Below are positions 54,601 to 61,859 of a DNA stretch of 64,000 bases, in pieces. Every line of letters begins with the position of its first letter. The first letter of the stretch is position 1. The stretch is from Allomuricauda sp. (GTDB taxonomy: Bacteria > Bacteroidota > Bacteroidia > Flavobacteriales > Flavobacteriaceae): contig RHLF01000002.1 in the NCBI GenBank assembly GCA_003712125.1, positions 310,001 through 374,000 on the forward strand. Reading direction: 5' to 3'. The position numbers and the translations under genes were made by a program. Below the pieces are notes generated by a model, which searched no databases, was not told where the DNA came from, and was given only the letters and a program-made list of their open reading frames with translations.

Positions 54601-57600
54601 TGCCATTGGTATCCAAGGCCCAGGTATAGGTGGTAAACCCTGCTCCTGCAGTTAGAATTACATCATCACCGCACAATTGAACGGTGCGTGCTTGGCTACA
54701 GTTCGCCAAATCATCTAAGATGTTGTTGTTAGCCACTTCGGGAACCGTGGTACATGGAAAATTGGATGTGCCAGGTTCATCGGTAAAAACCGTTGTATTT
54801 ACGGTGCCTTGAAAGGTGGAATAGGCCTGGTTTTGTAAAGAGGTAGCGCAGGCATTCACGAAGTCTGAACAATTACCTGATAAGGTTACAATTATTCTTA
54901 TAATATATTGCGGGTCACCTACTTCAACCAGATTGTCAGGAACTTGGAAGGTGATCTCATTGGTATTGAGATCATGTGAATAGGTCACTCCAGGGGCATT
55001 TGAAAAATCAATATTGTCAAGGGTAACATTCTCTGGAAGAAGGTTCCTGATGGTATAATTAACCGCATCATCGTCGCCGGTATTTTGAAAACGGAGCACA
55101 TACTGGAAGGTTTGACCAAGATTCACGCCTAAACCGTTAATATCCGTTCCGCCAAGATCTTCAGAAGTGTTGCCTAAAATTATTTCGGGAGCGAATATTT
55201 GAACGTATGAGGCATCGTTTACCGAACCGTCAGTAGGATCAACAACAGGAACGCCACTTCCGTATTCACCACCATCATTGCCATCGGCATTGTTGTCTTT
55301 GTAGAATTCATTGGCATCGCTACAACCGTCACCATCACTATCCAAATCCAAATGATCGGGTAAACCGTCGCTATCGGTATCGCAGCCTGCAGTTAACAGA
55401 ACCCCTTGCAAGTTGGTTGGGCCTACCACACTTTGACCTATGGAAATGCTATTACTTCCTGCAGGATTCCATGTTATGGTACTGGCCGGTGTATCCAAAA
55501 CCAGGGGTTCAAGAGGGCCATTTGAAGATCTGGCCCCAAACAATTGAAATTGTCCGGATTGATCGATAATTGCCCTAAGCATGGGAGTGTCATTGGATCC
55601 GGTAACGGTCCAAATATCTGGGTTTCCAGCCTCGCCGTAGGTGGTACCATCCGGAAAACGGGCAAAGTTACCCGAAGCGCCCAATTGGAATTGAATTTCC
55701 CCAGCTATGTCATTTCCATTGACACTGAGGTTGAACGAATTATCGATACTAAAAATATCAACGATGAGGTAATTGTCAACACTAATTAAAGGGCTTGAAT
55801 GTGTTGCTCCGTTGGCGATGTTAAAAACTAAAGTTTCACATTCATCCTCATCATATATACCGTCATTGTCGTCATCTAAATCGGTGATATCACGCACACC
55901 GTCATTGTCAAAATCATTGTGTACGGTAATAATTGCTGACGGACTGTCGGGAGTGATATTGGCGTCGGTTTGATCCTGAGAATTCGTTACTGTATTTATA
56001 AGACTCAATAGCGGTAGGGTTCCAATCTCATCTGCTTGAACCTCGAGTTCAAGGGTCGCTGAATCACCACCATCAAGAGTGCCGATGTTCCATATATTGC
56101 CACTAAAGCTCCCTGTAATGGTAAAAGCATTAATCAAAGTAAGTCCGGCGGGAATATTATCAGTTATTTGGAGGTTTGTTAGTGGGCCAACTCCGTTGTT
56201 AGTGACTTCAATCGTAAAGGTTGCGGTTTCCCCCTCCATAATTTCTGGGTTGTCCACTGTTTTTTCCAAAACAACATCTGGATCGCAATACAAAGCTTGT
56301 ATCGGGTTACTGTCATAGGTACAAGGTCCTTTGGTACCCCGAAGGAAATATTCTCCTGCGCCTTGCGGGGCATAGCTGGGCCCGTTGGCCCCTAAAATTG
56401 CTACACCATTTTCATACCATTGAAAGGCGTCAAAATTGTTGCTTGTGGCCTCGTAAAGTTCAGACCCAACGAAACAACCTGTTCCACCCCGAATTTCGAG
56501 CGTGACTTCAGGAAGCGTGTCAAAACCTGAAAAATAACCGGCCACACCCCTGGCTCCATTAAATCCAAAAAACCCGACTGCCATCGGTCCAGTTGATTGA
56601 ACACTTACATTGCCATTCAAATTCGGAACATAAAAGGTCTTCCAGTCTGTTGAGCCGGCCACTGGATTTGAAGGTGGTAAGGTCACCGTTCCGTTGCCGT
56701 CCGTCACAATAATATTGGCATCTGGAGTGTTTACTGCAGCGATAATGGTCATACCTCCGGTCACATCAAGACCTGCCATATCACGGATATCAGGAATATT
56801 ATCCATTACATCCGGCAGCAAGCAGTTTACCGGAGCTACAAAGTTGAGACCTTGGGTGTACGGTGTGGTCGCCCCTGCCATACATTGGTAGGCATAAACG
56901 TCTTTTGACGTCTGTACTAACATATTGGCGCCAACGGTATTGGCAGAGTAGAAAGTACTTGGAATCTCGAAATACTCACCATCGTCAATGGTCGCTATTG
57001 GGGTAGCGTTACCGTTCACAAAAATCTGTGTATCGTCGGAGGTACCAATGATGAGCGGAAACTCTGTCCAGCCATTGCTGTTTCCATTACCTCGAATAAA
57101 TACATATTCTTTTCCCAATCTATTTACGGGTACCGGTTGGTCAATTCCCGCATCGCGATTGCTGGCACCTACCTGTCTTCCAAAGTTGATGGATCCATTA
57201 CTTATAACAATATCTTTATCGGACTCGATGGTGGCACCGATCCATCCATCTTCGTGGGCTTGGGTTGGTGAATTTCCAATATAGGTTTCAAAGACAAAAG
57301 ATTCATTGGCATCCAGCACAATCTGGTAGGTATTGGCAGTTATCCCTGCCACATTATTTCCTACCCTGAACTGACAACCGGGATCGTAACCGTACACATC
57401 AATTGTAGTGTTGTCTTCCGTGGCCATGATTCCCAAGGTGTTGGATTTTGAGGGATGCGCTCCACGATTGGGTACACCTCCCCATTTAAATTCGGTTCCC
57501 ATGGCCTGTCTTCCCTTGGCTGTCAAGGAAGCTGCCTGGGCACTCGAATTACCCCGATAGTTGACATAAAATCGATTGCCACTTGGTGATTCAAACCGCA

Positions 57601-57946
57601 ATCCACTGTTTTGTAGCACAATCCCCGTATTGGCATTGTTGACCAAAGTGATATTATTATCACCATCGGCCAGCGTCCAAATCGCGGGATTAACATTTGA
57701 AATATTGAATGTTGCTATTGGGGTCGGATTGGTACCTTGATAGGCATTGACCGTAAAGGTGGTTGGTTCCGGTGTAGAGAGGTATATGGCTTGGTCTCGG
57801 ATACCGGCATTGTTTTGACCCTGTTTTAAGGGTGGCAGGTAATGTAAATCACTAAGCTGTGATTGGGCTAATTGACCAATGCATAAAACAAATAATAAAA
57901 AAAGATACTTAAGATTACTTTTTTTACCCTTTTTTGTGGTGTCCAT
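45620..57946 (-). CDS. Giant SprB-like type IX-secreted adhesin (4108 residues)
   Basis: The predicted mass exceeds 400 kDa. Order: signal peptide (about 1-30); IgGFc-binding-like region (about 31-480); Ig-like segment (481-552); DUF11 repeat (about 553-660); Ca-binding DxDxDG loops like thrombospondin type 3 (about 675-705 and 857-880); second DUF11-like domain (about 920-1035); further Ig/PKD-like segments; some 28 SprB-like repeats (about 1290-4015), each near 95 residues with a conserved Cys and G-x-PY-x-YSLDGG pattern; a jelly-roll, carbohydrate-binding-like insert (about 1800-2000); and the type B type IX domain at about 4017-4108 (FFTPDGDGQNDVWRP, IFDRYGREVYRF, GWDGLYQTKDLPTGDYWYI). 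In Flavobacterium SprB is moved along the cell surface by the gliding motor. A gliding or adhesion role is inferred. Confidence 0.9.
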   Translation of the reverse strand: MDTTKKGKKSNLKYLFLLFVLCIGQLAQSQLSDLHYLPPLKQGQNNAGIRDQAIYLSTPEPTTFTVNAYQGTNPTPIATFNISNVNPAIWTLADGDNNITLVNNANTGIVLQNSGLRFESPSGNRFYVNYRGNSSAQAASLTAKGRQAMGTEFKWGGVPNRGAHPSKSNTLGIMATEDNTTIDVYGYDPGCQFRVGNNVAGITANTYQIVLDANESFVFETYIGNSPTQAHEDGWIGATIESDKDIVISNGSINFGRQVGASNRDAGIDQPVPVNRLGKEYVFIRGNGNSNGWTEFPLIIGTSDDTQIFVNGNATPIATIDDGEYFEIPSTFYSANTVGANMLVQTSKDVYAYQCMAGATTPYTQGLNFVAPVNCLLPDVMDNIPDIRDMAGLDVTGGMTIIAAVNTPDANIIVTDGNGTVTLPPSNPVAGSTDWKTFYVPNLNGNVSVQSTGPMAVGFFGFNGARGVAGYFSGFDTLPEVTLEIRGGTGCFVGSELYEATSNNFDAFQWYENGVAILGANGPSYAPQGAGEYFLRGTKGPCTYDSNPIQALYCDPDVVLEKTVDNPEIMEGETATFTIEVTNNGVGPLTNLQITDNIPAGLTLINAFTITGSFSGNIWNIGTLDGGDSATLELEVQADEIGTLPLLSLINTVTNSQDQTDANITPDSPSAIITVHNDFDNDGVRDITDLDDDNDGIYDEDECETLVFNIANGATHSSPLISVDNYLIVDIFSIDNSFNLSVNGNDIAGEIQFQLGASGNFARFPDGTTYGEAGNPDIWTVTGSNDTPMLRAIIDQSGQFQLFGARSSNGPLEPLVLDTPASTITWNPAGSNSISIGQSVVGPTNLQGVLLTAGCDTDSDGLPDHLDLDSDGDGCSDANEFYKDNNADGNDGGEYGSGVPVVDPTDGSVNDASYVQIFAPEIILGNTSEDLGGTDINGLGVNLGQTFQYVLRFQNTGDDDAVNYTIRNLLPENVTLDNIDFSNAPGVTYSHDLNTNEITFQVPDNLVEVGDPQYIIRIIVTLSGNCSDFVNACATSLQNQAYSTFQGTVNTTVFTDEPGTSNFPCTTVPEVANNNILDDLANCSQARTVQLCGDDVILTAGAGFTTYTWALDTNGNGQIDATEPPINDGDPDGDPSTLLVTDIGNYIVEKSGASGCADLIELITVERFGTTQTNPIIEYFNQVNSDSNPDNDLQGEIVTCSIDGDLLPKLFLCGENDEATIQLGITDADSIVWQQLDEASCSDTGDDCANKNSTCGWTDLATQDNYTVTDSGEYRVVINYQNGCFSRFYFNVFKNTLDIDYTSEDILCSTPGNIRITNIGSGYGFQLVDALNDNIIVPFADNNGPNFDIATSGTFKVQVTQLNPVTGDPIVGSCIFETEDIGILERTFQVDITTIAAECNILGTIDIQALNVLPNYSYELRLDDGSNGGAGTFVDSQVATNDNTHTFNNVNPGDYIVITTTDDGCSDTQNITVGEVPQLTLNAVTTDHITCNDGVITLTPTGGNPNPDYELAIWSKDGVPLYATAGDVPNSAKQTATNFVFAPGEGGDYQFIVFDDSGCNSLSNIVNIQDLGTVTISASHTDIVCADSSTSTLTILASGGTAPYQYSLDGGTNYQSANTFVNLPAGFYTITVMDSSGTPTSRCIETLDYEIDQPFRLTASAAIIEDASCNPSGALVRILNANGGQAPYEYSFDGGSNFGALNERNLVSGTYQFVLRDALGCTFTMDLTVPTETADPNLSYTVDYDCIGEGSITVSTSNSTDFDYTYSLNSTVNTPADNNIFANVSAGTHTVTVDYTSNQMVQSTLFLENFGAGATTQIAEVGADYCYEPQDGSATSCNRGPAGILVNGEYTVTNFVTNPVPSWTSPQDHTGLTDGRFLAIDVSTFSDTGNPQLNNILWSRRDIEVLANEEVTLDFWAYNLMNLTGAGNNPEVLVEILDNSGAIIHTEVAPEIPKNTGDTDWHQRTITFNPGANTAIDIVFRTNVNSNDGNDLVLDDITAFQILPVCPNSQDIAVIVEANQEFTANLLSVVDPSCNGNADGAIRFEVLNFDAATGFEYSTDGGTNWTTSLTSPITTPNNLSDGSYTVQVRRVNDNTCTTDFNATLTEPSALVPALIQTADYTCFNSGATLQADATGGTPNYEYQLEDTTGTIIVAFQTNPIFTNVTDGSYVVRVRDDNNCEELLPLVNAVTVAPPTTIAFNVTPSACYSGGNDATILVDVTAGNGGYTFRINGGAWLTPTPANGTSYTFTGLSEGSYDIEVSDQFGCPNLPNIQTVVIEPLITAQIDVQDVTSCADGTITVTPSGGDGSYVYAFVTSGSTVLDSDFAAPNNVSIAAAAAGNYDVYVRDNGGVAPYCQHMQMVSVATAPTLAFTATPTDPECHDGTGSIDLNITSGDSPYTIQIIDLDNAGASDQTVTNILASTYSFFNLMPGDYSIIISDAYGCNLTDTPITLNNPDELTATIIGVTPSTCTGVSSDFGFDLTGYPGTLGTIEFSDDGGATWQASDQFRGYISGASVNPSLRTVDGFGNTICQTDLPEFIIPHPLDDLDITIAALVVNCNELQVTVQGAEGTPDYQYTYSEDPSNFDPVTPANPWTTPATDASTPHIFNGLVPGRTYIFYVRDAAGCVRQSNVNVNNLITQPLGITADVTPACNGSANGSLTYTVVENTVSPGSEMQWSFYNISTGTPVLVSNSGGNVPFTSPQTITFTGLATGDYFIEVTKMDGVTASCVSASENEFLDELDALSGTPNVTQHISCDRPGLIEIPDISGGGGTYYYDVTGPATFTPIVGTLDNPIEIPANSPSGTYTITVQDQYGCSTNLGDVVLNLSANPTIDAIVVDNCATQTQVTVTATSVATQILYSIDGGATYLNNGGVFDNIAPGTYSIAILDSNGCTDTDTVTVFPSLQANAQLATLLGCGVGNEGQIEIEVSAGSGTYEYEVVGTASTLVTRQALAAPLTVPVTSADTYTVTIYDIGVMGPECARSFTVEVAAAVTPDFTPTPEDVSCSGASDGSIAIAEVNNGISPLTYTLNPNIAPFNATTNAFENLPGGTYEVTAVGQNGCTTTLSSIVVGEPNIISFALPTVTDFGCASGNTTNNATISIDLTSITGGSGTYNRYEFVDVGTGTTLQDGTTHTLSYTDFGGGDVRVIVYDTEGCSAQMTVTVPPYDELISTSVHIIDAISCISSGEDISIDVTGSITNYGSHPANYEFRLLPSSTYQNSNQFIDLVPGSYTFGVRNINTGCELTITHVVEEPNTFDVAVDKLSDVVCFGTNGSIRLSITDATYTGGFTWSIYNTNGTPTDRTDDGPAILTGSSVNLGPTAPISVAGGNYLVEVTQDAFPECSQIRLFNIAAPPAAITLNPLDLTDVGCTNDQGAAIITPAGGQAPYTIDLTHLGTGVTTSINNVNGHLFSGLTAGQYDITVTDALGCTEVFATAFELLLPDPITGTIANTNLVCQGHTDASVSFTLTPRNITTNYRHVLNTYSDITGTTLLSSSTAQTNPNFDNLGAGFYSISVTDDMGCTFETTITEIVEPSEVEALLVTNQAITCQNNAELLLIATGGTAPYVWSTDGISFNPMNETISTDTHLFQNVVPGQYQYYIRDSFNCVSIVSNSVGVEAVEALTVSLDISAARINCTGDSTALIDAVADGGLGNYQYALFRDALATDQVRPNQADGTFSDLPTGTYYVRVQSGDCEVISGQILVDEPTPLQVNYSITEISCANSDDGGITFDLQGGSGDYQLAISPNLNQFDDVLGYSELAPGNYTVIVQDGNGCFEVVEFSLVAPDPLAVTTTTTDEICFESADGTLTISVNGGTAPYATSLDSNADADFTQDVFDYSDLSSGTHVIFIRDANGCETTEVFEINPGVNLAGEALVSYECEDGITTNAVQVVFEDDSVGANVLYGLDTTDTAQMQLEPIFENLTGGPHSITVAHSNGCINTFDFEVTLFDPLQLELSEVDINTIGAMAIGGSGNYLFSFNGEPATADNEYYITETATHTVTVTDENGCSITQEIFMEFIDVEIPNFFTPDGDGQNDVWRPRNIEQFPDIFVTIFDRYGREVYRFEDNEDGWDGLYQTKDLPTGDYWYIIKLNGEDDTREFVGHFTLYR
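45900..54080 (-). repeat. SprB-like protein repeat tract inside the giant gene
   Basis: Units resemble ITVDVTDVSCNGxxDGSI, GGxxPYxYSLDGGxxYxxxNxF, LxxGxYTVxVxDxxGC. I count about 28 to 29, interrupted once by the jelly-roll insert at about 51900-52550. The DNA is diverged enough that no exact tandem repeat is seen, so the array is old. Confidence 0.8.
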
Positions 57947-57960
57947 AGTTTGGGAAGTAC

Positions 57961-57980
57961 GGTTTTCGCTACGAAAAACG
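57961..57980 (-). repeat. Small hairpin in the leader of the giant gene
   Basis: On the minus strand, GTTTTTCG-TAG-CGAAAAC forms an imperfect stem about 20 bases before the ATG. It could affect translation or be chance. Confidence 0.3.
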
Positions 57981-58077
57981 GGGGTTTTAACAATATTTCC
58001 GCATAAATGTTGTCAATGGCTGAGTTAGGGTGGTAAATCCCTAGTGATATGTGGTTGCATTTTATCGGTAAACCGAA

Positions 58078-58110
58078 TTGGGCAAAAGGATTGCAAACCC
58101 TTTATATTTG
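58078..58110 (+). promoter_or_regulatory. Promoter of the kinase-like gene
   Basis: TTG at 58078-58080 and TATATTTG at 58103-58110 are spaced by 22 bases, a good Bacteroidetes pair. It sets the start of the next gene at 58130, because the first in-frame ATG (58049) lies upstream of the promoter. Confidence 0.6.
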
Positions 58111-58129
58111 TCATTATCAAGCGCAAGTC

Positions 58130-59206
58130 ATGTCCGACGATAAATTGATGTCCAAAAAAAAACCAGCATATCCCGTAAGTAAGAAACTGGACGGGTATCT
58201 TGAGAAGTACAATAGAAAGATTGAAATCCCCATATTTTATGAGGATTTATTGCGGTTTCAGGGCTCGGTTGCTGTTTACGATGAAGACGGGGAAGATACC
58301 CTTTGGGTTCGCGTGTATTATTCCGATTTTGAACGTGAAGAAATTGATATGAGCCTCAAAAAGGTCTATTCGATTTTACATTCAGATGGTAGCGAACGCA
58401 TTTTAGAGTATTTAAACATTGATGCGGTTGATTATTGCACTTTCGGAAACTCCAAGCCTTTTCGCATCAAGGTCCGTAATATTTTAAATGACAATTACAC
58501 TTACTTTTATGTGAAAAAGACAGATGCATCGCGGATCTATGGCCTCGAATTGGAGCATATGCTTTCACCGTACAACCTTAATTTTTTGGTTTATAAAGAC
58601 ACCTTGATCGAGGAGCATATCGCGGGAATTCCGGGCGATGTTTTCATTAAATATTCCCTGCCCGAACTCAATGAACGTGAGAAGGCCCAATTGGCCAAAG
58701 AATTTGTAAAGTTCAATGAACGATGTATGATACGGCTTTTGGGAGATATGCGATCGTACAATTACGTGATCGTTCCCGTACACGATTTTGATCATGTGGT
58801 GTATCGTATCCGTGCCATAGACTTTGACCAACAATGTTTTGAAGGAAAACTGAAGGTTTACCGCCCTCAGTTTTTTAAGGAGAATTTTCAAATGGTCGAA
58901 TTGGTACGCGAAAAGCTCCAAAAAAATTCAGTGGACCAATATAAAATTGAGGAACGATCCATAGTAGCGAAGCGCATTATTAGCTCTGGAACACGTATCA
59001 AACGGTTGGTTGAAATTGCCAAAACCGATGATATATCGTTAAATGAGAACATTGACCAACTAAAGGGTGAAATTTACGACCTGACCTTGGACCTCAATTT
59101 TAAAAAAAGCACAAAGATGGGGCAGGTGCTTTCTTTGGCATTGGACTTTGTAAAGCGCAATTATCAGGATGTGAGTATGAGAGAGCTTATTGAAAAAAAG
59201 TTCTAA
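58130..59206 (+). CDS. Conserved cytosolic protein with protein-kinase-like motifs, unknown function
   Basis: The product is 358 residues from ATG 58130 (MSDDKLMSKKKPAYPVSKKL). There is no signal peptide or membrane helix. The central part has RLLGDMRSYNYVIV followed by YRIRAIDFDQQCFEG. The spacing of Asp-x4-Asn and then IDFD resembles the catalytic loop and DFG-type motif of kinase-like (APH/HipA-like) folds, though no glycine loop is evident. The C-terminus is helical and charged. It converges on the nucleoid-associated protein gene; their stop codons overlap. I do not recognise a named family; the kinase link is a hypothesis. Confidence 0.6.
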   Translation: MSDDKLMSKKKPAYPVSKKLDGYLEKYNRKIEIPIFYEDLLRFQGSVAVYDEDGEDTLWVRVYYSDFEREEIDMSLKKVYSILHSDGSERILEYLNIDAVDYCTFGNSKPFRIKVRNILNDNYTYFYVKKTDASRIYGLELEHMLSPYNLNFLVYKDTLIEEHIAGIPGDVFIKYSLPELNEREKAQLAKEFVKFNERCMIRLLGDMRSYNYVIVPVHDFDHVVYRIRAIDFDQQCFEGKLKVYRPQFFKENFQMVELVREKLQKNSVDQYKIEERSIVAKRIISSGTRIKRLVEIAKTDDISLNENIDQLKGEIYDLTLDLNFKKSTKMGQVLSLALDFVKRNYQDVSMRELIEKKF

Positions 59207-60261
59207 CGTTTTTGCTCCTTGTTGAAATAAACCAGGTAATAGTACATTTGTCGTTCTTCATCCCAACCTTTTTCCACAAATTTTTCAGCAGATTCAGGAT
59301 TTATAAAATCCATTTTAATCTGAATGTTGGTATCTAAATTGATTACATTTTTTATCTTTTTTCGGGCATCAGAAACGGCCTTGTTCGCGATATCGAAGTT
59401 GGACACATCTTCAATACTGTATTTCGGACCCTTTTCAACCTTATAATGCTTGAATTCGGGTATCAATTCAGGATTTTCCATTACTTCATTCAAAAACTGA
59501 CTTTCTTCGAAGGCATCATTTTTTGCAAAGTGGTTTACGGCCCGATTCATGAAAAGAACTTCCTGCTGTTTATCTTCAGCAGGCAACACAACATCTTTGG
59601 CGAAATTTTGACAAAACTTGAGGTAATTTTTAGTGTAAAAATTTTCATCTGTCAGGGGTCGTATGCCCAGAAAATCTTCTAGCCAATATTTGGCGTCGTA
59701 GCGATTGTTGTCAACACTTAAAACCTTGAAACCATCTTCTTTGTTTGCATTGAAAATAAGGCAACCCTTGTCTAGTTTGTTCACATTGATCCCTTGTTTG
59801 ACAATTATCTCTAGAACATCCTCTCCTTTTTTGAATTCCAAGAAATCATGCTGTAACTCACTTTTGAATATGCCAAGAGCCTCAACCTTTTCATTATCGA
59901 GCAAAACATTTGAAAAATGGACGACATAAAGCTCGCCATTTTTGATGTGGGGGTGGTTTGATTGTTCAAAAAGATGCTGGGTGATTTTTTTTGAGACCTC
60001 GTGCAAATTTGCCGGGTTATCAAACACTGTTTTGGCAGCTTGAAAGATTTCGTGAAACTCTAAATCTTGTTCATGAGAAAAATTATAATAATTCTCTTCC
60101 TTGACGCGAAACGGCCTAAAAAAATATTCTTTTAACAAGGAAGCCAATTCGTCGTCCAAAGAATGGGGCTTGGCCGAAATGAACATTTTTTCGGACCGAC
60201 TTTTATTGCCGACCTGGTGCAGCGATAAGGTTTCAATTTGTGCTGGGAATAAGTTTAACAT
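59203..60261 (-). CDS. Nucleoid-associated protein (NdpA/YejK family)
   Basis: The product is 352 residues. The family is indicated by the N-terminus (AQIETLSLHQVGNKSRSEKM), the middle block GELYVVHFSNVLLDNEKVEA, KKGEDVLEIIVKQGINVNKL and the C-terminal KYSIEDVSNFDIANKAVSDA. In Proteobacteria YejK binds the nucleoid and interacts with topoisomerase IV/gyrase; a similar role is inferred. It lies downstream of the pRiA4b ORF-3-like gene in the same direction. Confidence 0.85.
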   Translation of the reverse strand: MLNLFPAQIETLSLHQVGNKSRSEKMFISAKPHSLDDELASLLKEYFFRPFRVKEENYYNFSHEQDLEFHEIFQAAKTVFDNPANLHEVSKKITQHLFEQSNHPHIKNGELYVVHFSNVLLDNEKVEALGIFKSELQHDFLEFKKGEDVLEIIVKQGINVNKLDKGCLIFNANKEDGFKVLSVDNNRYDAKYWLEDFLGIRPLTDENFYTKNYLKFCQNFAKDVVLPAEDKQQEVLFMNRAVNHFAKNDAFEESQFLNEVMENPELIPEFKHYKVEKGPKYSIEDVSNFDIANKAVSDARKKIKNVINLDTNIQIKMDFINPESAEKFVEKGWDEERQMYYYLVYFNKEQKR

Positions 60262-60304
60262 AGTGGGTTTGTGAAACGTAAAAAATTATGGAATTGTAAT
60301 TCGC

Positions 60305-60799
60305 CTAATTCCAATTTTCATCAAAATCAAGGTCTTCGTAATTGCTAATGTCCTCATCAGCATCCATTGATGGCTCTGCCTCAAAGTTTTTTTCAGGTGG
60401 GGTATCGGGAAGTTCACCGTAACTAAATAGCAGATTCGGATACGAACGGCCGTCCTCTTTTTCAACAATATCGGCCAACTCAACAAAAAAGGTCCACATA
60501 CTTAAAAAGTCATAGACATAGATCAGCTTTGGCGATGCTTCGGTCAACACATCCGTTATGAATGTTTCATTCATCAAACGAACATTGGTACCATTCTCAC
60601 TCATGTCAAAAAGGGCGATCTCCTCATCTTGGTTCCAATCCAAATCGCAGGTATAAAAGGAAGCCATTTCGTTACCCATAAAACCGAAGGCTTGGGTAAT
60701 GCTGTTGTGCAACTCTTCAAGGGAGTTGTGTTGCTCGATTTCAACATCCCTGAAAATATCTTCTTCAGCATCAAGAATTATCCTGATTTTGTATATCAT
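60305..60799 (-). CDS. pRiA4b ORF-3-like protein
   Basis: This 164-residue acidic cytoplasmic protein begins MIYKIRIILDAEEDIFRDVE and continues with SLEELHNSITQAFGFMGNEM and a block around YVYDFLSMWTFFVELADI, the fold of pRiA4b ORF-3. Databases also label the family IS1096 TnpR-like. No transposase or inverted repeats are near, so it is not part of a mobile element. The C-terminal 40 residues are strongly acidic. Function is unknown. Confidence 0.8.
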   Translation of the reverse strand: MIYKIRIILDAEEDIFRDVEIEQHNSLEELHNSITQAFGFMGNEMASFYTCDLDWNQDEEIALFDMSENGTNVRLMNETFITDVLTEASPKLIYVYDFLSMWTFFVELADIVEKEDGRSYPNLLFSYGELPDTPPEKNFEAEPSMDADEDISNYEDLDFDENWN

Positions 60800-60824
60800 C
60801 CTTAAATTTTGGGTGGAGACAAAG

Positions 60825-61859
60825 TTACAAAGTTTTGCTTCCTTTTGACGTATTTAGGGTTTCTAAAACAATGTAAAACTGGACACCAAACAATAGGGCC
60901 GCAAGAACCAAATGTATTGGCTGTGTTGCAAATGGAAAGTCTAGATATGACATTGCAACACCTGATAGCACCGAAAGCCCAATAAATAGAAGGGCCCATT
61001 TTATTTTGGTGTACTTGGGGTTGATTTTGAGCAATCTCAATGCCAAGACAACGTTGAGCAATACAATCACAATTGAAAAAGACCGATGCACATAAAACTT
61101 TAGTGTCGGCTTTTGCAACCATAGGTGTTTTGAATTTTCACCCAATAGATCAATTTGTTGATCGATAAATTCCCGTACTTGCGTACCCAACACCACCTGC
61201 GCCATGGTAATCAGTGTGGTTAGCAGCAACAAGTTTCTTGTGGTCTTATCCAAAATTTTTAATGCGGTTTTTTCACCTCCAGATTTAAAAATCAATAGCA
61301 AGAGCAAGGCTATCAAAACAAAGGCGATAACCATATGAATCGTTATCATTCCGGCTTTTAGATTGGTATCAACAACAATCTTTCCCAAAATCGCTTGAAT
61401 ACCTAAGACCACAATGGTCAATAGGGTGACGTATGTTATACTTCTGTCTTTGGAATACAGAAAAAAGGACAGCACCAAAAGAAGAAGCATGGGTATACCC
61501 AATACTACGGTAACCAGACGGTTGATATATTCGATCCAAGTATGCCATACATTGAATTCGGCGTAATCGTGTTTGTCGTATTCCTGCCAATTTGAATCTT
61601 GGTAAGATGTTGCAGTGGTAAAATCAGCGGTAGCGATCCAAAGCCTCTCATCCTTTATGATAACCTGACCTTTTTTAAAGGCTCGATCGGGCTGCCATTG
61701 TAGTGCTTCAATAGATGTTGGGGGTATGTAGTAGCCAAAACATTTTGGCCAATCAGGGCATCCCATTCCACTGCCTGTCATTCGTACCACAGCTCCGGCA
61801 ACGATGACCAAATACACAAGAACGAGCGTAACTTTGGCTACTTTTTGAAATCGTTTCAT
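60825..61859 (-). CDS. ctaA: Haem A synthase (CtaA/COX15)
   Basis: An inner-membrane enzyme that oxidises the methyl group of haem O to make haem A for cytochrome aa3 oxidase. The product is 344 residues with eight helices. Conserved features are [19 protein letters not shown] (first helix and Cys loop), [15 protein letters not shown] (haem-binding His and catalytic Glu region), [20 protein letters not shown] and [14 protein letters not shown]. The start overlaps the CCA-transferase stop (ATGA). Confidence 0.95.
   Translation of the reverse strand: MKRFQKVAKVTLVLVYLVIVAGAVVRMTGSGMGCPDWPKCFGYYIPPTSIEALQWQPDRAFKKGQVIIKDERLWIATADFTTATSYQDSNWQEYDKHDYAEFNVWHTWIEYINRLVTVVLGIPMLLLLVLSFFLYSKDRSITYVTLLTIVVLGIQAILGKIVVDTNLKAGMITIHMVIAFVLIALLLLLIFKSGGEKTALKILDKTTRNLLLLTTLITMAQVVLGTQVREFIDQQIDLLGENSKHLWLQKPTLKFYVHRSFSIVIVLLNVVLALRLLKINPKYTKIKWALLFIGLSVLSGVAMSYLDFPFATQPIHLVLAALLFGVQFYIVLETLNTSKGSKTL

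Noticed and set aside
45719-57284. Many antisense open frames opposite the giant gene
   Set aside because: They are shadows of one long coding frame, have no signals of their own and read as low-quality protein.
58049-58129. Longer N-terminus for the kinase-like protein
   Set aside because: The extension overlaps the predicted promoter and begins with unrelated Trp/His-rich residues.
60305-60799. Possible mobile element because of the IS1096 TnpR-like family name
   Set aside because: No transposase, terminal repeats or target duplication; the name is historical.
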